Notes under the pieces: model-generated
The model's input: the letters and a program-made list of their open reading frames with translations, nothing else
The model's database searches: none
What the model was told of the DNA's origin: nothing
Assembly: GCA_964291305.2 (NCBI GenBank)
Contig: OZ219783.1
Location: 434,001-498,000, forward strand
DNA length: 64,000 bases
DNA from: VXNF01 sp964291305
Lineage (GTDB): Bacteria > Actinomycetota > Acidimicrobiia > Acidimicrobiales > CATQHL01
Direction: 5' to 3'
In this document: one piece after another, positions 50,189 to 59,057 of the stretch
How positions within the stretch are numbered: the first letter of the stretch is position 1
Layout: every line of letters begins with the position of its first letter
Program-made: the position numbers and the translations under genes

Positions 50189-53107
50189 GTGAGTTCCTCA
50201 CCTTCGGAGTCGCCGCGGCGCAAGCTTATTGAGGTTGCTATGCCGCTCGAGCTGGTGAACGCCGCTGGGCGAGACGAGAAGGCGGTGCCCAAGAAGGGGC
50301 ACCCTGCCACGATGCACCTCTGGTGGTCTCGCAAGCCGCGGGGAGTGGCGCGGGCAGTGCTGTTCGCCTCGCTGGTGGACGACCCTTCGGCTCGGCCAGA
50401 CCTGTACCCCACAGAGGCGGCGCAGCAAGCCGAGCGTCAGCGACTATTGGAGTTGGTCGGAGAACTCAGCCAATGGCGGCGCAGCGATGACGAGGCGTTG
50501 CTAGTCGAAGCCCAGCGATGCATTGCCGCTTCGGCCGGCGACACCCTACCGGCGGTAATCGACCCATTCTGTGGCGGCGGCTCGATCTCGGCCGAGGCTC
50601 TGCGACTAGGCCTGGACACCCTCGCTGTCGACCTCAACCCCGTGGCCGCGCTGGTAAGTGCTACGACGCTTTCAGTGGCACAGCGATTTGTCGGGCAGGG
50701 GGCTGTCAATCGGGCCGTAGTTGGGGGTGGCGAGACCTCTGCTGGCGAGGCGCTGGCTGGTATCGCCGCCGACATCAACTATTACGGAGAACTCGTCGAG
50801 GTCGAGTGCCGCAACCGCCTGGCGGGCTTCTTTGAGCATCCGCTGAGTGAGTACGCCTCAAGCGGGCGCACCGTGGCTATCTCCTACCTGTGGGCCCGGA
50901 CCGTTCCCTGTGCTAACCCCGGCTGTCGTCGAGCAACACCGCTGTTGTCTAACTGGTGGCTGTCGAAGAAGACCACCAACCGCTGGCACGCCCGCCCGGT
51001 AATAGACGACAACCGCCTCAGCTTCGACGTTTCGCCTGGCCCGCCGCCGACCGACTTAGCCGATCTCAAGGTCAGCCGCGGCGCCAACTACTCCTGCGTG
51101 TTCTGCGGCACCCTCAACGACGCCGACTGGGTACGGCGATGTGGTCAGGACTCGGGCTTCGGGCTGAGGCTCGTCGGCGTACAAGCGCTTTTCGACGCCG
51201 CCCGCTCGCGCAGCGGGCGAGTCTGGCTGGCCCCCGGCCCCGCTATTGAGCGGGCCGGCCTAGCGGACTGGGACTCCCGGCCTTCGGCTCGGGTGGAGTC
51301 GGCGCTGCTACGAGAGTTACCGATTGAGAGCGGCAACGTCACAGCGTTCGGTATGCGCACAATCAGCGACCTGCTCTCGCCTCGCCAGCAACGCACGATG
51401 GCGACCTTCGCCGAGGTAATCGCCGAGATGACGCCAACGGTTCAGCGGGATGCCACCGACGCCGGAATGTCACCTGGTGGCCGCGGCGTGGAGCAGGGTG
51501 GTAGCGGCGCACGCGCCTACGCCGAAGCCGTGACCACATATCTGGCATTGGCGTTGTCGAGCATGGCGAACCGAACGACCACTATGACCACCCACAATCG
51601 GGCCAACGGTTCGGTAGAGCAGTCGTTTATTCGTCCCGCCTATGGGTTTTATGGCGAGTTCGCCGAGGCCAACCCGTTCTCTGGCTCCACAGGATCGTGG
51701 GCGAACAATCTGGACTTGGTGGTCCGGGCTGTAAAAGCGCTGCCGGCGCCTAACCGAGACTCCAGTCAGTACCCAGCGGCAGAGTATCGAAGTGCGAACC
51801 GGTCGCAAGACTGGCCAGCTGACTCCCCGCGAGTCGAGCCGAGTGTGGGCCGAGCCGAAGTTCGGTGCGGCTCCATGCTGGATGTGCTGGATAGCGATGT
51901 TGGCGTGGTGTGCACCGACCCGCCTTACTACGACATGTTTGACTACGCCTCGCTGTCGAACCTATTCCTAGTCTGGCTGAGGGCGACGCTTGGCGAGGTG
52001 TGGCCTAACACCCTAGGGCCGCTGCTAGCCCCGACTGAGCAGCAGATCGTTTCCAACCCGGCAAGCTTCGGCGGCGACCGGGCGGCTGCGCACGACCACT
52101 TCGAGACCCTGTTGCGCCGAGCGTTTGAGCGGATGCGCCAAGTCCACGACCCTGGCTACCCGCTAACCGTCTACTACGGCTACCAGCAAGTGGAGAAGAA
52201 GACGAAGCTAGGTAGCTCTGCGGCTTCTAGCACTGCCTGGGAGGCGCTGCTGGAGAGCCTCATAGCTGCCGGTCTGCGGATTACCGCCACCTGGCCGCTG
52301 CGCACCGAGCGCCCGGAGGGGGTAAAGAAGGGGACCAAGTCTCTGGCGTCGTCGGTACTGTTGGTCTGTCGCCCGAAAACCGAAGACGCAGACGATCAGC
52401 CGGTCACTACCGTGCGTGAACTACAGCAAGAGCTGCGAGCAGAACTCCCCGAAGCCGTGCGTCTGCTGCAGCAGGGCAACATCGCGCCTTTGGACCTGGT
52501 TCAGGCTGCCATCGGCCCGGGAATGGAGGTTTACACGCGCTACCGGCGTGTGTTGGCCGCCGACGGTTCGCATTTAGGCGTGCGAGAGGCCCTAGCTCAA
52601 ATCAACGAGGTGCTGGATGAGACGCTGATCGGCGCCGACTCTGGCCTTGACGCTGACACTCGCTGGGCGCTGACCTGGTTCGACGAGCACGGCTTCGCTG
52701 AGGGTCCCTACGGCCGGGCTGAACAACTCTCCAAGGCCCGGAACACCTCGGTGCCCGGCCTGGTTGAAGCCGGGATCGTGACGGCCGTTGGCGACCGGGT
52801 CCGCCTTCGTAGGCGTCACGAGCTAGAGGTCAACTGGGATCCAGCCAGCGACCGGCGCCTTACGGTCTGGGAGGTAACGCAGCACCTGCTAAGAAGCTTG
52901 TACGAAGACGGCGAGCCAGCCGCGGCAGAGCTGTTGAGCCGCCTGGAGTACGAAACCGCGGGCGCCGCCCGCCAGCTGGCCTATCGGCTCTTTCAGATCT
53001 GCAGCCGCCGCTTCTGGACCGAGGAGGCCGCCGCTTACAACGGCCTCGGCACCTCCTGGGCGGAGTTGACCCGACTGGCTGCTGCTGGCCAGCAGAATCT
53101 GCTCTGA
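50189..53107 (+). CDS. DUF1156-family DNA methyltransferase, defence-island type
   Basis: 972 residues. The N-terminal DUF1156 signature is RRKLIEVAMPLELVNAA followed by HPATMHLWWSRKPRGVARAV. Methylase motif I is PFCGGGSISAEAL near residue 125. A zinc-ribbon-like pair CANPGC and CVFCG lies in the middle, and the amino-methylase motif DPPYYDMFDY is near residue 575. These suggest N6-adenine or N4-cytosine methylation of DNA. The start is GTG 50189. The DUF499 ATPase follows 84 bp downstream. In other genomes DUF1156 and DUF499 proteins occur together in predicted anti-phage loci, and modification marking self is the usual proposal. Confidence 0.88.
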   Translation: MSSSPSESPRRKLIEVAMPLELVNAAGRDEKAVPKKGHPATMHLWWSRKPRGVARAVLFASLVDDPSARPDLYPTEAAQQAERQRLLELVGELSQWRRSDDEALLVEAQRCIAASAGDTLPAVIDPFCGGGSISAEALRLGLDTLAVDLNPVAALVSATTLSVAQRFVGQGAVNRAVVGGGETSAGEALAGIAADINYYGELVEVECRNRLAGFFEHPLSEYASSGRTVAISYLWARTVPCANPGCRRATPLLSNWWLSKKTTNRWHARPVIDDNRLSFDVSPGPPPTDLADLKVSRGANYSCVFCGTLNDADWVRRCGQDSGFGLRLVGVQALFDAARSRSGRVWLAPGPAIERAGLADWDSRPSARVESALLRELPIESGNVTAFGMRTISDLLSPRQQRTMATFAEVIAEMTPTVQRDATDAGMSPGGRGVEQGGSGARAYAEAVTTYLALALSSMANRTTTMTTHNRANGSVEQSFIRPAYGFYGEFAEANPFSGSTGSWANNLDLVVRAVKALPAPNRDSSQYPAAEYRSANRSQDWPADSPRVEPSVGRAEVRCGSMLDVLDSDVGVVCTDPPYYDMFDYASLSNLFLVWLRATLGEVWPNTLGPLLAPTEQQIVSNPASFGGDRAAAHDHFETLLRRAFERMRQVHDPGYPLTVYYGYQQVEKKTKLGSSAASSTAWEALLESLIAAGLRITATWPLRTERPEGVKKGTKSLASSVLLVCRPKTEDADDQPVTTVRELQQELRAELPEAVRLLQQGNIAPLDLVQAAIGPGMEVYTRYRRVLAADGSHLGVREALAQINEVLDETLIGADSGLDADTRWALTWFDEHGFAEGPYGRAEQLSKARNTSVPGLVEAGIVTAVGDRVRLRRRHELEVNWDPASDRRLTVWEVTQHLLRSLYEDGEPAAAELLSRLEYETAGAARQLAYRLFQICSRRFWTEEAAAYNGLGTSWAELTRLAAAGQQNLL

Positions 53108-53191
53108 CACTGTGCCTTGCTACCTTTGTTTGCACCGGCGCATGCAAGTGTTGGCTGATTCACCGGTATGGCCCCCGGGAGGAGTGATCTG

Positions 53192-56100
53192 GTGGCAATA
53201 AGCAACCCTGAGCGGATCGGGAAGGCGCTGACTCTGCTAGGCGAAGGACTGGCGCCGTTCGTTGTCCGAGAGTGTGAGGCGAAGTACGGCAAGAACTGGC
53301 AAGCGAGGGTGCATCGGGCCGATCCTCATACTGGTCGGACACGGCCGGTGAATACGCAAGATCCGCAGTTCTTGCTGAACGTTATTTGGGATGAGTGGAA
53401 CTCGGTCTTCTCTCGCAAGCTCTCGCGGGCCGACCGTAACTACGTCGCCGAGCTTCAGGGTGTGCGTAACTCCTGGGCTCATAATGATGGGTTTTCCACA
53501 GATGATGCTATCCGCGGGCTAGACACCGCCCAGCGGCTTTTGGAGTCCACCGCCGCCGGCCCGCAAGCAAACGAGGTCTCGGGCCTTCATCAGGAGTTGC
53601 TGCGGAAGAAGTACGAGGAGCAGACCCGCAGCAAGCGTCGGACTGCTCAGCGCACCGACACCGGAGTGGCGGCTGGTCTGCCGGCCTGGCGGGAAGTGAT
53701 AGAGCCGCACGACGATGTCACCTCGGGGCGCTTCGAAATGGCGCAGTACGCCGCCGACTTGCACCAAGTCTGGCGGGGCGAGGCCGATGACGAGTATGGC
53801 GACGCCACCGAGTTCTACCGGCGCACGTTTATCACCGATGGGCTCAGCAAGCTGATTACTGGGGCCGCACAGCGCTTCGCCGGCACCGGTGGCGACCCTA
53901 TCGTCAAGCTGCAGACCAACTTCGGCGGCGGTAAGACTCACGCTCTCATTGCTTTGTACCATCTCGCTGGCGCCAGCAGGGCGGCCAACCTGCCGGGCGT
54001 GGAAGACCTGTTGATCGAAAGGGGGTTACGACTCCCGGGCGAAGATGGGGTGCGCCGGGCGGTTCTGGTGGGCCATCAGCTAGAGCTTGGCGAGTTTGGC
54101 AGTTTCGTCCGCAAGCCCGACGGTTGCGAAATTCGCACCATGTGGGGTGAACTTGCATGGCAGCTCGGTGGATCTGACGCATATTCACACATTGCGGAGT
54201 CAGATCGGGCCGCTACCAACCCGGGAGCAGCGCTGAGCGACCTACTGCGTGCCTACGCGCCTTGTTTGATCCTCATCGACGAGTGGGTGGCCTACGCCCG
54301 GCAGCTCTATGGGCAGCGGGACTTATCCGGCGGAACCTTCGATGCCCACTTCAGCTTTGCCCAGGCGCTGGCCGACGCTGTGGCTGCCACGCCCCAAGCG
54401 CTACTGGTAGCCACCATCCCCGCATCTCAGATCGAGGTCGGTGGCGAAGGCGGCCAGGCGGCGCTCGTCCGGCTAGAAAATCTGTTCGGGCGAGTAGAAG
54501 CCAACTGGAGCACCGCCACGGCTGAGGAGAGCTTCGAGATAGTGCGGCGTCGGCTGTTCAAGCCCCTCAGTGAGTCTGCTGCCCGCCGACGTGACGAAGT
54601 TGTGGCGGCCTTCAGCAAGCTCTACGGCGTTAACGGCGGTGAGTTCCCTTCCGAATGTCGCGAGGCTGATTATCGGCGTCGAATGGAAGCCGCCTACCCG
54701 GTGCACCCCGAACTTTTTGACCGACTGTTTGGTGATTGGTCAAACCTGGAGCGCTTCCAGCGCACCCGCGGCGTGCTGCGCTTGATGGCCAAAGTTATCC
54801 ACAGCCTGTGGATGAACGAGGATGCCAACCTTGTGATCATGCCGGGCACGATTCCCGTCGACGATTCCGAAGTTGCCGCCGAAATGACCCGTTATTTGGA
54901 CGACGGCTGGCGTCCGGTCTTAGAGACAGATGTAGACGGGTCTAATTCGCTGCCGCGTCGCCTCGACTCTGAGCAATCCAACTTGGGTCGCTACTCGGCG
55001 GCTCGGCGGGTGGCCCGCACGGTTTACTTTGGCTCGGCCCCTAGCCAGCAGGCCGCCAACAAGGGCCTCGACGACCGCTCTATCAAGCTGGGCTGTGTGC
55101 AGCCGGGGGAGCGCCCCTCCACGTTCGGCGACGCTCTCCGCCGGCTGTCCGACGAGGCCACTCATCTTTATCGCGACGCCTCCCGCTACTGGTATGCGCT
55201 GGCGCCGACGGTGACGCGCCTGGCCCGGGACAGGGCCGACGACATCAAACCGTTAGATGTTGACGAGCAGATCCGGCGCCGCCTGATCCCCCAGGCGAAG
55301 CGGCGGAGCGAGTTCGCCGCGGTTCACGTGTGCCCCCGCGCTACCGGCGACGTACCTGATGAGGACACCGCCCGGCTGGTGATTATCGACCCGGAGTACC
55401 AGCACGAGAGACGAAGCGAAAACAGCGAGGCGATGAAGTTTGCCAGCAAGGTGCTGGAAGAACGCTCGGGCGGAGCGCGGCGTCATCGCAACATGGTTGT
55501 GTTCCTGGCGCCCGACAGCACCCGACTGGAAGAGTTACGCCAGGCGACGCGCCAGTGGCTGGCGTGGGAGTCCATCAGGCACGACGCCGAGACTTTAAAC
55601 CTGGATGCTTTCCAGACCCGCCAGGCCGAAACTAAGGCAGCAGAGTTCGACGAGACGGTCGATCAGCGCATCGCTGAGACCTATCAGTGGGTACTCAACC
55701 CCGACCAACCGCCCGAGGATCCCACCGGGCCGATGTTCTGGGACATCATCAATTTGGCGAGTCCGGGTTTGGGGCGCGGTGCTGAGGAGTCGCTGGCCGA
55801 GCGGGTGGCTCGGAAGTTGATTTCCAGCGAGGGGCTGGTGGCCGGATATTCGGGGCCGCGCCTGCGGTTGGACATCGAGCGGGTGCCGCTTTGGCGGGGG
55901 GATTGCGTAAGCGTCGGCCAACTATGGGAGGACTACACGCAGTTCTTGTATCTGCCGCGGCTGCGAGACCGAAGCGTGCTGGAAGACGCGGTGCGAGACG
56001 GTGTGGCCTCGCTCACTTGGCAAGATGACGGCTTTGCCTACGCCGACGCCCTAGAAACTCCAGCCCAGGGTGGAGGCGAAACCGAAGACTTGCCTGTGCG

Positions 56101-56527
56101 CTATGTGGGCTTGCGGTCTGGCCAGGCCCTCGCTGCTCTGGCGCCTAGCGGCCTAGTTGTCGCTCCTACGGTGGCTTTGGCCCAACTTGCTGCTGATCAG
56201 GCCGATACCGGCAGCGTTGCCGGCGAGGTTGCATCAGTAGGCACTGACGGTCGCGCCGCCGGCGACGAGTCGGCCGAGCCCGCCGGCTCGTCACTGCCTA
56301 CGCGCTACTGGGGTCGGATCACGCTGGACTCGTCGCGCTGGACTCGGGCAGCTGCCGACATCGCCGACGCCGTCGTCAACCAACTCGCCCGCAGCGACGG
56401 AGCCAAAGTCCAGATAACTATCGAGGTGGAGGGCACCGCGCCCGGGGGCTTCAACGACGCCACCCAGCGCACCGTCACCGAGAACGCCGCCACCTTAAAG
56501 TTCGACAGCGGCGAGTTCGAAGACTGA
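53192..56527 (+). CDS. DUF499 P-loop ATPase with N-terminal Swt1-type HEPN domain
   Basis: About 1111 residues. Residues 1-125 resemble the Swt1-family HEPN domain, with LQGVRNSWAHNDGFSTDDA (RNxWAHN) and EWNSVFSRKLSRADRNYV. The DUF499 ATPase follows: Walker A TNFGGGKTHALIALYHL near residue 245 and Walker B CLILIDEWVAYARQL near 357. A long C-terminal region has a final beta-rich domain (RYWGRITLDSSRWTRAA). The start is GTG 53192, 7 nt after GGGAGGAG; ATG 53168 would place the SD inside the gene. No separate nuclease or helicase gene is present, so the HEPN domain may be the effector of this two-gene unit (inference). Confidence 0.85.
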   Translation: MAISNPERIGKALTLLGEGLAPFVVRECEAKYGKNWQARVHRADPHTGRTRPVNTQDPQFLLNVIWDEWNSVFSRKLSRADRNYVAELQGVRNSWAHNDGFSTDDAIRGLDTAQRLLESTAAGPQANEVSGLHQELLRKKYEEQTRSKRRTAQRTDTGVAAGLPAWREVIEPHDDVTSGRFEMAQYAADLHQVWRGEADDEYGDATEFYRRTFITDGLSKLITGAAQRFAGTGGDPIVKLQTNFGGGKTHALIALYHLAGASRAANLPGVEDLLIERGLRLPGEDGVRRAVLVGHQLELGEFGSFVRKPDGCEIRTMWGELAWQLGGSDAYSHIAESDRAATNPGAALSDLLRAYAPCLILIDEWVAYARQLYGQRDLSGGTFDAHFSFAQALADAVAATPQALLVATIPASQIEVGGEGGQAALVRLENLFGRVEANWSTATAEESFEIVRRRLFKPLSESAARRRDEVVAAFSKLYGVNGGEFPSECREADYRRRMEAAYPVHPELFDRLFGDWSNLERFQRTRGVLRLMAKVIHSLWMNEDANLVIMPGTIPVDDSEVAAEMTRYLDDGWRPVLETDVDGSNSLPRRLDSEQSNLGRYSAARRVARTVYFGSAPSQQAANKGLDDRSIKLGCVQPGERPSTFGDALRRLSDEATHLYRDASRYWYALAPTVTRLARDRADDIKPLDVDEQIRRRLIPQAKRRSEFAAVHVCPRATGDVPDEDTARLVIIDPEYQHERRSENSEAMKFASKVLEERSGGARRHRNMVVFLAPDSTRLEELRQATRQWLAWESIRHDAETLNLDAFQTRQAETKAAEFDETVDQRIAETYQWVLNPDQPPEDPTGPMFWDIINLASPGLGRGAEESLAERVARKLISSEGLVAGYSGPRLRLDIERVPLWRGDCVSVGQLWEDYTQFLYLPRLRDRSVLEDAVRDGVASLTWQDDGFAYADALETPAQGGGETEDLPVRYVGLRSGQALAALAPSGLVVAPTVALAQLAADQADTGSVAGEVASVGTDGRAAGDESAEPAGSSLPTRYWGRITLDSSRWTRAAADIADAVVNQLARSDGAKVQITIEVEGTAPGGFNDATQRTVTENAATLKFDSGEFED

Positions 56528-56596
56528 GCCGCCGCTGGCTGTCGGGGCTCTCGGGCGAGCGCTGAACTCTGCCCGTAGGCTGAGCTAGATCGCCTC

Positions 56597-56938
56597 ATGA
56601 TTCCTGGTGCCTCCACCCAAACCACCTCGCGTCGAGCTGATTCGCGTCAGACTGCTGAACGTCGCTTCAGCCAGTCCATGGTTGTTTCTGGTACTCGCTG
56701 CTTGCTGGCCTACGTGGTGTTCCCGTACGTCTTTCCATTGCTCGGCGTCACCGACGTGGTGGGGCCAGCGGTGGGTGTGGCCATCGGGGCTTTGGCGGTC
56801 GTCTTCAACGTGGTCAGTATTCGACGGTTCTGGCGGGTGGATCACCGCTGGAAGTGGCCGATTAGTGCGGTCAACCTGGCTGTCATCGGACTGATGTGTT
56901 ACCTGGCTGCTGGTGACCTCGCCGAGCTGGCCGGCTGA
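56597..56938 (+). CDS. Small membrane protein of unknown function
   Basis: 113 residues with a basic, Thr/Ser-rich N-terminus and three hydrophobic segments (LLAYVVFPYVFPLLGV, VGVAIGALAVVFNVVSI, WPISAVNLAVIGLMCYLAAG). The RRFWRVDHRWKW loop is basic and aromatic. No family recognised. It overlaps the Nudix gene by 26 bp if that starts at 56913. Confidence 0.65.
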   Translation: MIPGASTQTTSRRADSRQTAERRFSQSMVVSGTRCLLAYVVFPYVFPLLGVTDVVGPAVGVAIGALAVVFNVVSIRRFWRVDHRWKWPISAVNLAVIGLMCYLAAGDLAELAG

Positions 56939-57467
56939 GGTGGTACTAACCCCGATCGTCGGCACGCTTGCTTATCTCTGGGACCCGGAGACCGACCGGG
57001 TGCTCATGGTGCGGCGAGACGCACGTCCCGACGACGACCACTACGGCAAGCTGAACGGGCTGGGTGGCAAGCTGGAAACCGGTGAGCATGTCGTAGAGGG
57101 ACTGCGCCGAGAGCTACGCGAAGAGGCCGGCCTGGAGATCACCTCGTTACGTCTGCGCGGCACGATCTCTTGGACCGATTTCGGACCCCGCAACGAGGAC
57201 TGGTTGGGGTTCGTGTTCCTAGCTGACGCCTGGAGTGGCGAGCCCCCAGAGCGTAACGACGAGGGTGCCCTCATCTGGGTGCCGCGCAGCCGACTTTTGG
57301 CTGCCTGTCACCCCGATTCAGCCACTCGAAGTGCTGCCGATCTGGTGCTGTGGGACGGCGACCGGCACTTCCTGCCGTTGGTCTTCGACGAGGATCCCCG
57401 GCCATTCCACGGAGTAATGCCCTACGACGGCGACCGGGCCACCAGCTGGGATTACGAACGTCTCTAA
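56913..57467 (+). CDS. Nudix hydrolase (MutT-like)
   Basis: 184 residues. The complete Nudix box is present (GLGGKLETGEH through RRELREEAGLEI, matching GX5EX7REUXEEXGU), with YLWDPETDRVLMVRRD before it. The YGKLNGLGGKLE pattern resembles 8-oxo-dGTP/dGTP pyrophosphatases. Start: GTG 56913, overlapping the membrane-protein gene, or GTG 56940 two bases after its stop. The latter matches the usual N-terminus better. Confidence 0.88.
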   Translation: MTSPSWPAEVVLTPIVGTLAYLWDPETDRVLMVRRDARPDDDHYGKLNGLGGKLETGEHVVEGLRRELREEAGLEITSLRLRGTISWTDFGPRNEDWLGFVFLADAWSGEPPERNDEGALIWVPRSRLLAACHPDSATRSAADLVLWDGDRHFLPLVFDEDPRPFHGVMPYDGDRATSWDYERL

Positions 57468-57538
57468 GCTACGCCGCTTCTGCCGTCTGTGAACGCAGGA
57501 AGATCCTCGATCAGGCTGCTACCGCACAAATCTTCAGT

Positions 57539-57552
57539 GGGGGGGGGGGGGG
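57539..57552 (+). repeat. Homopolymer G14
   Basis: Fourteen G between the Nudix gene and the PLP enzyme. It directly adjoins an inverted fragment of a surface-gene 3' end (57553-57605). Confidence 0.85.
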
Positions 57553-57605
57553 TAGCCGGTGGGTGTGTCTGCTGGTGGGGCCATTACTATGTCTTCGCCG
57601 GTGGG
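57553..57605 (-). pseudogene. Relic 3' end of a Thr-rich surface gene, inverted
   Basis: On the minus strand this reads PTGEDIVMAPPADTPTGY and then Pro codons from the C-run. Surface proteins 1 and 2 end TGEDMLMGPPADTPTG and TGEDMLIGPPADTPTG, and the DNA is also similar (GGCGAAGACAT, CACACCCACCGGCTA). The stop codon after GGC is TAC here because the homopolymer starts in it. It is about 16-19 kb from its relatives and in opposite orientation. Confidence 0.65.
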
Positions 57606-57674
57606 TTCCCGCGGTCGCAGAGATTGAATGTGTGGGCCTGCGGGGGATTGCCTATGTACCGGAGTTCTAGGACT

Positions 57675-58976
57675 ATGACCACAGGGATATCGGGCTGGCG
57701 CCGTAACTATGACGTTGCCAATGCCGATCTGGCGTGGCAGTACAAGGGCTGGCCACTGCACCCGGGCACCGCCGATCTGTCCTCGGTGGCTTCGGCGGGG
57801 CTGAACCTCTTCGCTGACGACTTCATGTTCCCGGTCATGGTGATCTCCGAGAGCCGCCTGATGCACAACATCCAGATCGTGGCCCGGTTCTGCTCCGAGA
57901 CTGGCGTGTCGTTCTCGCCGCACGGCAAGACCACCATGTCGCCCGAACTCGCCCACTCGCAACTAGATACGGGGGCCTGGGCTATCACAGCCTCCACTGC
58001 TAGTCAGGCTCGCATCTTTCGAGCTTTCGACATCCCTCGGATATTCATCGCCCATCAAGTGGTGGACCCGGCCGCGGTCCGCTGGATGGCCGACGAGCTA
58101 GACACCCACCCCGATGTGGAGTTGCTTTGCTTGGTGGACTCGCTGGAGGGTGTTCAGTTGATGGAATCGGCGCTGGCCGGCAGACCCGCTGGGCGTCCCA
58201 TCGACGGTCTAGTGGAGTTGGGCATGCCGACCGGCCGCACTGGCTGTCGGACGATCGACGGGGCGATGCGGGTAGCCCAGCGGATTGTTGCCTCGGACCG
58301 GCTCCGCCTGGTTGGGGTGGAGGGCTACGAGGGCATTCTGCACTTCGATGGCGACGACTTCAGCCAGGTCGACGAGTTTCTGTATCAGATGCGGGATCTA
58401 ACCGAGCGACTAGCTAAAGCGGGCCACTTCGATCACCTAGACGAGGTGATCGTTACGGCTGGGGGCAGTATGTTCCCCGACCGAGTGGTGGCCATCTTGG
58501 GCAGCGACTGGGATATCGGCCGGCCAGTACGGCCGATTATTCGTCCCGGCTGCTACGTGACCCACGACTCCAAGATGTACACCGAGTCGGGTCCGTTTGG
58601 TGTGCGGGCGCCGATGGACACCTATCCGACGCTGCGCCCAGCGCTCACCCTGTGGTCTTACGTGGTCTCGCGGCCCGAACCCGATCTGGCGCTGGCGGGA
58701 TTCGGCAAGCGCGACTGCTCCTACGACGTGGACTTGCCAATACCTCAGGTGCTCCGCCGCGACGGTGTGATACACGATGTGAGCGGCCAACTAGAGGTCT
58801 TCGAACTCAACGACCAGCACGCCTTCATCCGCCTGGCGCCAAGCTTCGACATCAGAGTCGGCGATCAGCTGGGCTGCGGCATCAGCCATCCTTGTACTTC
58901 GTTCGAACGCTGGCGGGCCATCCCAGTCATCGACGACGCCCACAACATCGTGGGTGCTGTGCGCACCTTCTTCTAA
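57675..58976 (+). CDS. D-threonine aldolase / D-serine dehydratase-like PLP enzyme
   Basis: About 433 residues of fold-type III. The N-terminal alanine-racemase-like barrel has the PLP Lys85 in SPHGKTTMSP. The C-terminal D-serine-dehydratase-like domain holds the metal ligands in GISHPCTSFERW (His and Cys). Substrate class is D-threonine, D-serine or related beta-hydroxy-D-amino acids. The start is set at ATG 57675 (GGAG 10 nt upstream), because the open frame upstream runs through the G14 tract and the inverted relic, which are not part of the gene. Confidence 0.88.
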   Translation: MTTGISGWRRNYDVANADLAWQYKGWPLHPGTADLSSVASAGLNLFADDFMFPVMVISESRLMHNIQIVARFCSETGVSFSPHGKTTMSPELAHSQLDTGAWAITASTASQARIFRAFDIPRIFIAHQVVDPAAVRWMADELDTHPDVELLCLVDSLEGVQLMESALAGRPAGRPIDGLVELGMPTGRTGCRTIDGAMRVAQRIVASDRLRLVGVEGYEGILHFDGDDFSQVDEFLYQMRDLTERLAKAGHFDHLDEVIVTAGGSMFPDRVVAILGSDWDIGRPVRPIIRPGCYVTHDSKMYTESGPFGVRAPMDTYPTLRPALTLWSYVVSRPEPDLALAGFGKRDCSYDVDLPIPQVLRRDGVIHDVSGQLEVFELNDQHAFIRLAPSFDIRVGDQLGCGISHPCTSFERWRAIPVIDDAHNIVGAVRTFF

Positions 58977-59057
58977 GAGATCGCTAACTGGGCTTTGGCT
59001 CCGCGTCCAGTGCCTTCGCGGCGTAATGCGCCTTGAGCAGAGGCGTCCAGCAAGCGG

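Noticed and set aside
50189..56527. Classification as BREX or DISARM
   Set aside because: No BrxA/B/L/Z, PglZ, DrmA/B/C or helicase genes are present. DUF1156 and DUF499 alone do not justify either name.
57489..57674. N-terminal extension of the D-threonine-aldolase-like protein
   Set aside because: The open frame crosses the G14 tract and an inverted surface-gene relic. A ribosome-binding site and family length support ATG 57675.
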